From NCBI GenBank assembly GCA_032622095.1, contig CP136061.1, forward strand, positions 37,823,797 through 37,887,796: a DNA stretch of 64,000 nt, written 5' to 3'. The DNA is from Siphonodentalium dalli. Lineage: Eukaryota > Mollusca > Scaphopoda > Gadilida > Siphonodentaliidae. How positions within the stretch are numbered: the first letter of the stretch is position 1; each line of letters starts with the position of its first letter. A model generated the notes under the pieces. It was not told where the DNA came from and searched no databases. It worked only from the letters and a program-made list of their open reading frames with translations. Shown piece after piece: positions 19,950-33,000 of the stretch. The translations under genes were made by a program, and so were the position numbers.

Positions 19950-20347
19950 TTAACCCTTTACCCAACAGAAGGGCCCTCTGCCAATGCATTCTCTTATATA
20001 TGCGAGTCGACCATAGGTCGCCTCGCATATATAAGAGAATGCATTGGCTTAACACATTACAAATTATAAAATTGTTAAAGAATGTAAGAAAAAATGGTAA
20101 AAAGTGTTAAAAAAAGATTTTTTTAGGCCAATACATTCTCTTATATTGCGAGGCGACCTATGGTCGACTCGCATATATAAGAGAATGCATTGGCACAGGG
20201 CATAACTTTAACCATCACAATGTGGTCAATGAGCCGGTTCCAATGATATCCATATTTGTATGGTTTTTTTGAGACAGACCCAAGATAATTTAGGCTGTTG
20301 CAGCTTTATTTGGCCGTATTTGGCCGGTTTGTTGGGTAAAGGGTTAA
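19950..20347 (-). mobile_element. TTAA double-hairpin element, copy 3 (full length)
   Basis: Complete 398-bp copy in reverse orientation with TTAACCCTTTACCCAACA at the left and GTTGGGTAAAGGGTTAA at the right. It contains both inverted hairpins, the AT-rich spacer and the GAGCCGGTTCCAATGATATC region. Intergenic. Confidence 0.85.
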
Positions 20348-21109
20348 CTACAACCTTTTGTAATGCTCTTCTGCCTGGGTGGTTATATGTGATTCGTTTA
20401 TTGTAATATCATAGTTTTTGCGCATGCAATTTTGTCCGTGTCTTTCCATAATAGATTGGCCCGGAGTAACAGCAATTTATAACAAGATAAGTACCGACAG
20501 TCTGCAAGCATGCAGTATGGATGTCAACTCTGATTTTTTTCCTAAATTTTAATGCCAAAAAAGTAAAGATAAAAATATTTGCATATTAGTTTTGAGTTGC
20601 GGAAACATGCCTTTGGGACCCATTGATCACACACCCACCGGAAAACACATGCTTGTCGCCCCTCCCCTGTGGTAAGCGGAAAATTGGCATAGGGAATCTT
20701 AATTATTGTGTGTCAAATATATCACTAGTTGAACTTTAAATGCTGTCATTTCAAGCTCAGACGACACAGCATGCTAGATATATTTGCATGTACATTGTTG
20801 GTATATAATGAAGAGGCCTTATTGTTATCAAAATACTTTACTTTTGTTACTGTATCTTATTTGAAATTATCTCAATAAATGAATGACCATTTAATTTAAA
20901 TTTCAATAATTATCCTATCCGAGCCATGGTCAATCGCATGCTGCAAAACAGAGTTCAGTCCCCTCGCTACACTATGTATGACCGCTGAAGGCATGTGTAT
21001 TCTCTAATTAAATATAATATTTTTTATTGAAGCGTTTTTCAGTTACAATTCGTTCTGGCTTGATCTAGACAATTTTGACAAATGAACATGGACAGTCCAG
21101 TTTCTCAGA
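20348..21109. other. Intergenic, nothing recognised
   Basis: AT-rich, no supported gene or element boundaries. Confidence 0.55.
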
Positions 21110-21871
21110 TTAACCCTTTACCCAACAAACCGGCCAAAAACGGCCAAATAAAGCTGCAACAGCCTAAATTATCTTGGGTCTGTCTCAATAAAACCATACA
21201 AATATGGATATCATTGGAACCGGCTCATTGACCGCATTGTGATGGTTACAGTTATGCCCTGTGCCAATGCATTATCTTATATATGCGAGTCGACCATAGG
21301 TCGCCTCGCATATATAAGAGAATGCATTGGCCTTTTTTCAAAGACATATTATGGACTTGTTCGTGTGCGTGAAATGTATAAGTTATTACTCAGGCGCTAC
21401 GACAATATGGGGAATGTAGCATTCTACTAACATCGCCAAAATTTCAAAGAAATCAACCATATCATTCCATAGAAAACATCGTTTGAACTACGCCGAATTG
21501 TAAATATTTACATCTCGATTCGGGACGCAACTATCGGCTGCAATCTAACATAAATGATTTCGCCATCGAGAACAGTTGCATTTAATTAATATATAAGAAT
21601 GACACCGTGTGTACCGTCAATTTGGATTAATATTAGTAACAAATAACTAATTTGAGCAAGATTATTCTCAATTTCTATTTGGTCACCCAACCGGAGTGTT
21701 TCACATCACTTTAACACTTTTTACCATTTTTTCTTACATTCTTTAACAATTTTATAATTTTTAATGTGTTAAGCCATTGCATTGTCTTATATATGCGAGG
21801 CGACCTATGGTCGACTCGCATATATAAGAGAATGCATTGGCACATGGCCCTTCTGTTGGGTAAAGGGTTAA
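21110..21871 (+). mobile_element. TTAA double-hairpin element, copy 4, with ~380-bp internal insert
   Basis: Both ends intact (TTAACCCTTTACCCAACA ... GTTGGGTAAAGGGTTAA). The sequence between the two hairpins carries about 380 extra bases (21333-21711) not present in the other copies. The insert has no visible inverted ends, so it may be an ancestral interior lost elsewhere or a captured fragment. Confidence 0.75.
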
Positions 21872-22082
21872 TGCAGAATGAATTTTAACCGACAAAAGTC
21901 TCAAATAAATAAATGATTGATTTTTCTTCACATTAAGTGTAGGTGCTGGCAGCGGTAAGTCCTGCGTAGCAGGGGACTGAACTCTGCATGAAGCTGGTGT
22001 CAATCGGTTTAATAAATACCCACGCATCCAGAACAGTCCAACTTGTCCGGATCACTCCTAGAATATCTAGTAGCTAGTTTCG

Positions 22083-22440
22083 GGGCAGCCTGTTCTCCCG
22101 AAAATCCCCACATTATCTGCTTACAATAGAAATTGTTTTAGGATCATAATCTGCTGAGAATCGCCCCATTTTGAGTCTATAATGTGCTGACAATGAGAGC
22201 TTTTTAGTCACATTAGCTACTCATAATGAGGAGACTCTGAGCAGATGATGTGCGCACAATGACAAATATAAGCCAAATCACGACTTTTCAGGTGTATGCT
22301 CTTTCAGATGTGTTTTCTCTTTAACCCGCGCCATAAAACGAAATAACGGACATGACTCCATTATCTGCTTATTTCACATTATGTACCTATTTCACTTTAT
22401 AGGTCGATTATGTGTGTATTTATGCGAGGAAATGTTGTTC
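22083..22440 (+). repeat. Interspersed repeat
   Basis: Begins GGCAGCCTGTTCTCCCGAAA like 19735. Its distal part (CGAAATAACGG, TGCTTATTTCA, CACCTATTTC-like blocks) resembles the interior of the foldback element at 579-1073. Confidence 0.5.
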
Positions 22441-22449
22441 GGGGACATC

Positions 22450-23345
22450 AAAGGCACGAACGTAACATGTACGTCTGCGGATTTGCTCCACCACTAAGAC
22501 TGACAATGTTGGGATATGGCCTTAGCTGTTGAAAGCGACATTAAGTCCAAATCAATGAATCAATCAAAAAATCAATCTAGTGAAGTTGCCAATTACTCGC
22601 CGATGGCCGGTGGTTTGCTACCACTCATGGTCGACGAGTCTATCAGCAATTGAAATCACTGTTAGATTATCCGTAAGTATACATATTTCGCTCACCACTA
22701 AAACTGGCAATGTCGTGATATCGCCTTAGTTACTGAAAGCGACATTAAACCCCAATCAATCAATCAATCAATATGGTGGAGTTGCCAGTTACCCGTCGAT
22801 GGCCTGTGGTTTGCCCATATGGTCGACGAGTTTATCAGCCATTGAAATCACTGTTATATTAGCCGTACCTGTGCTGATTTGCTCCCCCACTAAAACTGGC
22901 AATGTGGTGATATGGCCTTAGTTGCTGAAAGCGACATTAAACCCAAAACCAATGAATCAATGAATCAAACAATCAATCTGGTGAAGTTGCCAATTACTCG
23001 CCGATGGCCGGTGGTATGCTACCACTCATGGTGGACGAGTCTATCAGCAATTGAAATCACTGTTAGATTATCCGTAAGTGTGCAGATTTCGCTCACCACT
23101 AAAACTGGCAATGTCTTTTTTATGGCCTTAGTTACTGAATGTGACATTAAACCCCAATCAATCAATCAATCAATATGGTGGAGTTGCCAGTTACCCGTCG
23201 ATGGCCTGTGGTTTGCCCACATGGTCAACGAGTGTATCAGCCATTTAAATCACTGTTATCTGTACTGATTTTCTCCACCACTAACACTGGCAGTGTAGTG
23301 ATATCGCCTTAGTTGCTGAAAGCGACATTAAACAATCAACCAATC
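22450..23345 (+). mobile_element. Tandem array of headless SINE bodies
   Basis: Five SINE 3' parts spaced about 182-207 bp, each ending in CTGAAAGCGACATTAAAC and most with a (CAAT)n tail. Two subtypes alternate: GGTTTGCTACCACTCATGGT and GGTTTGCCCAYATGGTC. A dimer of about 400 bp has been duplicated. It lies immediately upstream of the copy 2 5' flank. Confidence 0.7.
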
Positions 23346-23369
23346 AACCATGTTGATTGGCGTTAATCC

Positions 23370-23763
23370 ATTCCATGTATGTACACCGTGGATAACCGAT
23401 AATAAAATTAGCATGAATCCTGGTGATCCAAAGTGCTCCCCATTGTCGATAATTTTGCGTATCGCAGACTCTTTACAAACTGTATATTCGCGGTGCTTTC
23501 TACTCATCGATCGTAAAGCCTTAGTTTCAAGCAATATCGGATGTCTTTAAAGGAAGCCTCAATTTAACTGTCTGGTCGATCGGGTGACAACGGGTGTAAT
23601 AACCTAATGTAACCGACCAACAGAAGGGGTCTCGAAGCCTAACGACATAAGACTGTTTATCGCCTGGCGTAATACAAAAGTTTAAGCAGCCTTCAGCTTA
23701 AAAGAGACAGTTTTGGAAATCGTCCATTCAAAAACTATATAGCTGTTATTCTGGAGACTTGCA
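23370..23763 (+). promoter_or_regulatory. 5' flank of copy 2 with single degenerate 57-bp unit
   Basis: Homologous to 4880-5169. At about 23690-23750 it holds one diverged relative of the unit that is repeated about 30 times in front of copy 1: CAGCTTAAAAGAGACAG against CAGCTGAACAAGAGGGAG, then TTTTGGA, TTCAAAA and CTATATAG. In this copy the unit contains in-frame stops and so is not coding. Confidence 0.5.
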
Positions 23764-24019
23764 ATGGAATTAATCATATTATTTCTGACATGTTATTGCA
23801 TGCGAGTGCCCCTAGTGGCATCCATGTGGTGTGGTCCTGGTACGCTCTTCGACAAAGGAGTCGGATTATTGGACAAAACTGCAATTATTTCGGCTGTAGA
23901 GTCCAGTTCCGATATCCAGTGTGCCGCGGATTGCCAGCAGAATGGGATATGCATGTCGTTTTTCTACAATGGCACATGTTTCTTACTCACCGACAAATCT
24001 GGAGGATTCGTTGATCCAG
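23764..24019 (+). CDS. Copy 2 exon 1: signal peptide and PAN/apple-like domain
   Basis: 256 nt from ATG to donor CCAG|GTAAGT, phase 1. The hydrophobic N-terminus is followed by MWCGPGT, then C-x3-C-x5-C-x8-C with [19 protein letters not shown]. It is nearly identical to copy 1 from MRVPLV onward. Homology continues about 500 bp into the intron (to about 24750, matching 7115-7620). Confidence 0.9.
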
Positions 24020-27000
24020 GTAAGTAATCAAATTAAAAAAAAATTGAAATGTTGTAGAAAAGGAATTACCCTATTAATATAAGCCGCCCTACCACCCATA
24101 TAATTATGGGACAACACATATCTAATAGTACCATTATTTCTGTTTGACATATCATGATTTTTACCAGCGTTAATTGTGTCCAATCTTATGTGCACATTTA
24201 AAAAAATACACATGTGCTATGTCCAGAATACCTTATAATTATTTGATGATGCAGGTGTGAATGAAGTGCATGCATGAGATATTGTGGGGTTAGTTATGCC
24301 CTGTGCCAATGCATTATCTTATATATGCGAGTCGACCATAGGTCGCCTCGCATATATAAGAGAATGCATTGGCCTAAAAAAAATCTTTTTTTAACACTTT
24401 TTACCATTTTTTCTTACATTCTTTAACAATTTTATAATTTTTAATGTGTTAAGCCAATGCATTCTCTTATATATGCGAGGCGACCTATGGTCGACTCGCA
24501 TATATAAGAGAATGCATTGGCACAGGGCCCTTCTGTTGGGTACAATTGTGTGGTAGTTCCCCTACCTTACTTTGAAATATCTGATGCTAAGTTATATGTG
24601 TTATATTGCATGTATGTTTTGTTATGCAATAACAAAATTGAACAATTGAAAAAAACATTTCATGCACAAGTTTTAAAGGACATGACTCATTCGAGCTTCC
24701 AAATTGTGTCTACGTAATTTGGAAGGAGGAATAATAATAATAATAATAAGAGTATTTGACAAATACACGAAATATTGATATACCAGCTTCATTTGCTCTG
24801 GAAATACTTGACATGGCCAGCTGTCTTCAATTGTTCGCACATAAGTGAATAAACGCTCTTATTTCTACCATAACGGGAATATACTAACACTCCCGGTTAA
24901 ATATACTAACACTCCCGGTTAAATATACTAACACTCCCGGTTAAATATACTACCACTCCCGGTTAAATATACATGTACCACTACCAGGAGACATGTGACC
25001 ATTGATAACGAACCAAAGCCGGACGCTTTGGGTCGTATATAGACTATATCTGATTTTGTGACGTCACCAATTATTATCTAATACGACGCAGCTGTTTTGA
25101 ATTTCGCGAGCGCTTTTTTCGCACAGTAGATCGGTGGGCTTAAAGCATTAATGTCGTAATAGGAAAATCTTGTAACTGTGTCTTTCGATTACTGGTATTG
25201 CATATGAGAATTATGAACATTGAATTACAATGTAAGTTCATTCGTAGAGTTAGTTTACCTTTTATTGAGAAAATTAGACACGACAAATAACGACACTATA
25301 GTAACTACAGTCTACACACATCGGGGAGAGTGAGAAGTGATCGAAATTCCTGATGTGAAATATAATACGAATGTCATCACGAATTTACCGTTCTACTGTG
25401 CGAAGATGGGCGGTGCGGTACTGTGCGAAACGAAATAATATATATTTAATAAGGAATTAATTGTTATCATAAGACTATATAGTACATACATGCATGTGAT
25501 AATCTATAAATATACTATTTTCTGGAATCGAAAGGAAACACATAATTATGAACAAATTAGAAGATACATTCAGGCGAACTCGGTCAATGGGGAAAGTTAC
25601 ACGATGACGTTGTTCGTCGATTTTCGTTGAAATCGACACGTTGACACCTTTGAATGAAATGAACAGCTATGAAATGGACACGCTTCGGTAGAGTATCTCC
25701 GCCGCAGTGCTCACCCAGCGTCAAGAAAAGAAATATATTGGTTAAATTCATTAAAGATGTCCCCGTTCCCCTCTCGACAAGGTATAACTATTTTCACTTT
25801 GATGTTGGTACTAGTAGTTTATAACCATAAATAGTCTAGCTGTCGATCAAGACTACCCGGAAGTACGACATATTTGCCAAATTTATACTCGAAATTACGA
25901 TTGGGGTCCATTAATTCTACGAACCCAGAAAATATAGCCTTATGTGAATCTTATTTGGAGGGAATACCAGAGAATGTATAAACTGATTTTTTTTACCAAA
26001 AAAAAAAGAAGTAAAAAAAAGAAGCCACAGATACCCTCATATGAGTGGTTTTGCTTTGGTTCGTTACTTACGCTAGCGTATGATCATATTATTCTTGACG
26101 ACTAATATAATATCACCGATATAGCATCACTCCTCCGAATATAACTAGTCGTTATGTTTAGATACAAATTATATTAAAATCTTTATTGACAATTAGGTTT
26201 GGTGATGATGACGAACTGACTGTTGTTGTTGAGCTGTTGCTGGTAACAATTAATAAATAATAGCTAAATGTCCAAAGCTTTCGGGCCACCCCCTTCTTCA
26301 GTGGAATCATAGTATATGAAAATTACATTTTGCAGCAGCAGTCACTAACAATTATCGACAGAATAATGATGAAGTCCGTTATAACGTCGACTTTATGCGC
26401 CTCGGCCACACCGACACCACGGATCATTATTTCTCGACATTTTCACTCCGTCGCGATGATTCCATTGAAGAAGGGCGTGTCCCGAAAGCTATGGACATTG
26501 AGCTATTATTTATTAATTGTTATAATATTCGGTCCCTAAGTACATGGACCATTCACTACTAGTGTTGCTGGTACAGTTTCATCATGATGAAAATGACGAT
26601 GACCATGCCGACGATTATGATGGGGTGATGGCGAAGACGACAGCTATGATGTGATGATGATGGCGATGATTGTGATGATGACAATGTCGATGATTATGAT
26701 GTTGTTGATTACGATGACGGTGTTCGCAAAAACGATGACTATATGATAGTGATGACGACGATGATGATGACAGTGACGATGGCGATGTATATGTGACGAC
26801 GATGATGACGAATAGACGCCAATTAGTAGAGTCGCTTATGTCCGATTTTGGGCTCCCGTGGGAAATTCATGAACAAATATAGAGAACATGCTCATGAGCC
26901 AGTATATGGTCTCTACTTCAGAAAAAAATTTGTTAGACCCCCCTGGGGTCGCGACTGGGTAGTTTGATGACGTCACAAAGATGGCCACCATGCTCATTTT

Positions 27001-30000
27001 CTTAAGTTCACCATTGTTAGAAATGATAAAAATATAATTGTGATATAAAATATTTGACAATCCTTTTGTACCGTGTATGGTGTGACGCCATGTTATATTT
27101 TTGTATAACAAAAAATTCCTCTCGATCAAAGATGGCCGCCAAAATGGCGACCGGAAGTGGGAAATTGATGATTTTCCATACATGTCACCTACATTATTTC
27201 CGATTGTATCGAACTGGTGAAAATTAGGGAATATAATTCTCTTCAATCTTGATAACAACTCACTTAGGCATCACTTTAGTTGATATCTTTAATCATAAAC
27301 TTGATTGTCTTCTCCAAATGCGATGATTTAAAGGAAGTGGTATGAATTTCGCCAAAATATACTATTATATTTTCTAACTATTTCCTTATAGAAATTTAGA
27401 ATTAATCAATGATGGAAATGAGTATGATCACTGCATAAGGTATTTACATCTAACTGGATCCAGAAACTGTCAACTTAATCCAAGATGGCTTCCAAGATGG
27501 CGGCCAAAATACGATAATACGCAAATTTTACCCTCTTTCATCCAATTACGTTTCTGTCATGTAGAAGGTGAATGTAGTAACCTAAGGTGCTTCTTCCAAA
27601 TAAATATTCACCATGTTATGGCACATTCATAGTAGTTGTCTTACCGCAATGATTCAAAATGCGAGTTCATATGACAACTATTGTCTAGATAAGCATCGTG
27701 AAAATTCGCCAAACATTATATTTGTATAACATGTCCACCACAGGAGAACGATATCTCGGTTAGATATATGAATGAATGTACTCCGGTTTAGATTATCCGG
27801 AGTTATTAATATTTCATTGTAATCGAGATGGCCGCCAATGTGACATTAAAATACATATATTTCCGAAATATATCACAGCGTGTAAGAAAGGTACATACGC
27901 ATATCGTTATCATACATGGGCTTTCGGTGAGAAATATATAAAACTGAAATATATGTTCATGCACGTTAAGTATATGGACTTGTGCCAAACTCGATGTGGA
28001 GATAATAAGATAATAGTGAAGTTGCCTATTCAGGCAATGTCAGCTACCAATGCTCAAATCATGCATGTGATCGCCATACGTTCTTGCATATCGATAACGA
28101 TTGAGTTTATCTACTCGTATAATAAAAGGTTTAGCGACGACTCAATCAGATTACTGTATATAGCTAACAGTAGCTGGCTTTTGAAGACTGAAATTGAAAA
28201 TATAAACCAGGAGATCGCCCGGGGCCTTGTTCGGATATTCTAGCTATACTTTATTCTTTTCCATTTCGCCATGATACATGTATACCGCCTGTATAGGCTT
28301 GGTAGATGAACGAGGTTGGATAGTCTTTCGAAGTTACACGGACGTTTTCTGACATAATATCCATACTAGTCTTCGTAAAATAAATCCTTGTATGGGTACT
28401 CTTGGTGATTGGAATGGAAATTCGACACAAAATGATCAGAAACCCCCTACTACCATTCTGGCAAACATATGTGCAGGAAGAAATGTTGATGATTGCCTCA
28501 TGCTTAAACTGCTTCTTGTCACCAGTTCATACTAAGTACCGGTACATTTCCACACGTGCATTACTATGACGACCAAGATGGGATCTTGACAAATTTGAAC
28601 TAGAACTCAAGCAATATATTTACTTGTATTACAGCGATATTAGCATATTTATGTATCACTACATGTATGTACAAATGTACATAATTAGTTTGTCTCATAT
28701 ACAAATAGCGCTAACGTGTATCTGGACCATAACACTCTCGTTGGGTGGGGTGAATATAAAATGATTCCCGGAAATTACTCACATAAGCCTGCACAGTTGA
28801 TGTCGAACACGGTCCACGATTAAACGTATACTTATACTTTTTGTATTATTCATGGAATAAATACTGTTAAAACTGAAGTCTATCTGATCAAACTGGATTG
28901 ATTTTCACGTGAACATGTATGGAGCTCTTCGTATAATAACCTCACCATGACCGTGTTCTGCTGAAGTTAATCTATATATGCCACTTGGTTGGGGGGATTA
29001 TCAAGATGCATGAATGCAGCATGATATATTCAATTTATGGGATATAGCCTTACTGATCTGATAACTCATAGTCGAATAGAATTAGAACAGTTTGAGTCAT
29101 TAGTATATATATGGATCGGCCTATATAATATGATCTGAAAGATGCCATTATTATAGTGAACAATGGCCACCTCCGTAGTTACGCGTGCTAATTCAACTAT
29201 AACCAGAATCAACATGGCACGTCATGAGCTGTTATTAACTCCAACTATTACTTCACATTATGTTGTAAGTTAAGAAGTTAGTGGACTGCGTTGCCCCATA
29301 ATGTCATTCAGTATTAAGAACCTGAATTCCAGAGTATATTGGACATAATAAATCAAACTAATGACATGACACCGGAAGACCCATCACTACCAATGGATGC
29401 TTCACCCGTTTCCCACCGTGTGGTCGTACAGTTTGTCAAAACGCGGGAATTAGTATCATAATAAGTATCGCCTGTCTATTTTTGCTCGTATCTATTGCGC
29501 TTACCATTGACATTATTTCGTCATCTAAGCCGCATGGTTGGATATGCAAAGCAGTTGCGCAGCCCCTGTTGATTTCGATAAACTTCAAAATAATCACTAA
29601 TCAAGTGCGACCGGCAGCACAGTCATAACCCTTGCCCAGAACCACTTTCCTATTAAACTGATGTACAAACGCAATGTATTGTCTCCCTAAACTTTTCACA
29701 TGCCTAAATCATACAAATCAATATGGGATATTAGTTTGATGTATACTATCAATGGTCCATACCAGCCTACCGTGTTCATGCCAAGCCACCTTCGTATATT
29801 GGGCGAATCACTTTGTTTGGCTACCACCAATTAACTGAACACGAGGAAAGCCAAGAACACCACTTCGCCCGTTTTGTGGGGATCTAGCCTGGTGTATGGC
29901 AATGTTCATTTTAACTGAATAACATGTCCTGTGGGGTCACTAACTTGTATTAACTTTCCAAAACTCCACATATACAATGAAAGTGGTTGGACTACTTTGT

Positions 30001-33000
30001 TGAAAACAGTCATCCAGATTTCAGAACCTGGTATCCACAATATATCACTTTAAGATTGATACGGGACACTACCGCTTATACGGATATATTACCCACATAT
30101 GGGTGTCTGTTCTATTTTGATCTGTCGTGGTTATCAATACGATTGAAACATGCTAAGTTCAGCTAAACGAGGTTCAAATTGTGTTACAGCACAACTAACA
30201 GTGAGACAAGCAGGCCAAATGACAGCCATATAATTAATTCTACTATTGGTTGTATTTTATAAACAAGGATGTGTTGTTTCTTGCCAGCCAATATTTATGG
30301 TATAGCTGAGAAGTACAATCTCACTTCATAGCTATCACAATAAACAATTGGATATTGCTACCTTCTATGATACAATATATGCATTTTCTACCGATATGTC
30401 ACGACAAGAACTAACACTAACGATTAACTGCATCATCAATTACCATTTGATATGGTAACCACCAATACTCTGGCTTAGAGTATAGCACAGAAGTCTGGAC
30501 ATTGGAATAGTAACAATTGCCCACCCAAGCTAAGATGGCGGTCTAAGATACTTTCTAGTTTAACATACTGAGTTGGATTTTCTCTTCAACACCCTCCTCA
30601 CTTAATATTAGGAAATTTGAAGAAATGACGCTTATGCCGTATAGAACATCGCTAATGTGTATAAGAAATTAAAGCTATGCGTATTTACTTAAAAGTAGCC
30701 GATTAACCTAATTCCCCATGATGGAATACCAGGGCGACATTTGGTGATGTACCGTAACGAACACTGACTTTTGTATTTTGACTGCCATTTTGGTAGCCAA
30801 TTTGAATGAAATTGAACAGTTTTGTTGAAGTGTGATAATAATTCCGTATGTGGCACGAATACTTATTTCCCATCACTGAATGCCGCTCGTTTCTTTAAAT
30901 CTATTGCTACAATATTGGAATTGATTTTTGACAAGATGCTATAATTAGGTTGTCTAAAGTGGATTTTTGACAGATCGAACATGTTTTGTACAATACATTT
31001 GGTCACCACATTGCTGAAGCAATAATTAAACACAGAATTGTCACAATTCGCAGTCGCTACCAAACGGAAGGTCTTTTACATGAGATTTTTGAAAATCGCT
31101 AAAATGTTGATTTTCTAGTGCCATTTTGGCAGCCATCTTTGACTGGAATAACATTTTCTCGCGAAATTGGGTACTGTACTTTGAGAACTACTATTGATGA
31201 ATTACCCTAACTGAAAAAAGTGTATCACAATTAAGAAATATGCGCTGAATTCGTTAGTTCTTAGGACAACCCTACATCTTAACTGAACTGACAATGACGT
31301 CATCTTTGTGACGTTATAATTCTCTCAAGTCGCAGACCCATGAAGTCTAACAAACTTTTTCCGACAAAGTAAGTGATACCCTATCATAATATCATAGTCT
31401 CTACATTTGTTCAAATAATTCCCACGAAAGTACATAAGCGACTCTACTAAATCGGGAGGCCATCGTATATATCATATAGTCCATGAGCCAGGACCGAGCA
31501 TGGTACCATTTTGGTGGGCAAATTCTATCAACATTTTTCTTAAAGCTTTTAATCTAAAGTTTATCTGAGGGCTGGGGCGCACTGTGGCAGTGTAGCTTAG
31601 TGTGCAAAATTTGTGTTTCCATGGCAACGGAGTGTGTTTTTGGCCAGTGTAAAAAATATGCTTATACTGGTCTACAACTAGAACGTTTAATGCAGTAACT
31701 CTATCTTTGCACAGCTATGGGGTGACACTCTTGGTGTGCTTTGTTTTGGCATGAGATATTTCATCTCTATAGGTCAATGTCATACACAAAGGTCAAGGTC
31801 ATTCACCAAAATATTAGCATTTTTCATATCGGGTCATATATTTTCTACCCACTGATTTTACATATCAGTTTTGAATACGTTATCTTTGCTCCTAAATAAT
31901 CCGTAGCGAATGTGCTACATGTAGAACTGCATTATTGTTGAAATTGACATGTCAGTCATGATATATAGGCCTTTAAACTTGGTGACCATTTTCCAAAATG
32001 GGTCAAAATCAGTTATTTCCCCAATATATCATGCTTCTGTGTAGTCCAGGCGATTGGTGCATTGAAATGTAAGAATGACACAAATTATGATAAAAGCATG
32101 AAACTTGCAACATATGTTCATTGCACCTTACTGATCATTTTCAGATATAGACCCAATCGAGATTTGGCCCTGCTTAGCAACGGTTGCTAGGCAACTACCC
32201 GAAAGTATAAAGGTGGCAGTACAGTATTTTATTCAACTTTATTTCTTTTGAATTCCATATTTGAGGTATATTTGTGACATAGGATGAATTACACAGACTT
32301 ATGACGTTGTTTCCTATCATAATGTCCATCACAACCGTTGCTATGCAGCTACCCAGACAGTAAAATGTATAATCCGCACTCTTCTGGATGGCGTTTTGGG
32401 ACCAGCATAGATGGTAGATTTGTCTGAAATACATTTTACATATGCTAATACATCACATAGTGTATATTATATAGAGATGGATAGTTTTAGCGGTTGGAAG
32501 GTGTCATTGCGATCGTTCTTAAGAGACCAACTCATATTTTTAAATTTCAAAAGCATCAATAATCATAACGCAAGACTACTCTGCCTTTTATATTGAATAC
32601 TAACATTTATGATGCATCTTGATTAAATGTTACTATTTTAACCACTGACATAATATAATTATTGGATTTTTATATCACAGATTTGACATCAAAATCAGCA
32701 AAATTTAACTTTTCAGGTTTGGACCATTTTTTCAAGTAAAATGGAACTATCTTTGGTATCAAAGGTGTTTATTGTTTCACTAGGGGATTTCCCGTCTAAA
32801 ATGACGGGTAAATAAATGTCCTTTGTTACTTACTGGTATTCGCGTGCATGATCAGATTCTTATTTATATTAGAAATGGAATGGCTAATAGTATGCTTCTG
32901 TTGTCACGGCATGGCGGCGTGGGAACACTGTATTTCACTAAGAAATGTATTGACCACCCCCGCTCCAGCAGGTATGCATGCATGGGCGCAGCCAGTTTGC

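Noticed and set aside
26330-26539. Small frame ending [16 protein letters not shown]
   Set aside because: Lies in the 26247-26523 foldback element; a by-product of its arm.
27776-28243. 155-codon frame inside the 4.6-kb element
   Set aside because: No transposase motif or homology I can recognise, AT-rich codons; treated as chance.
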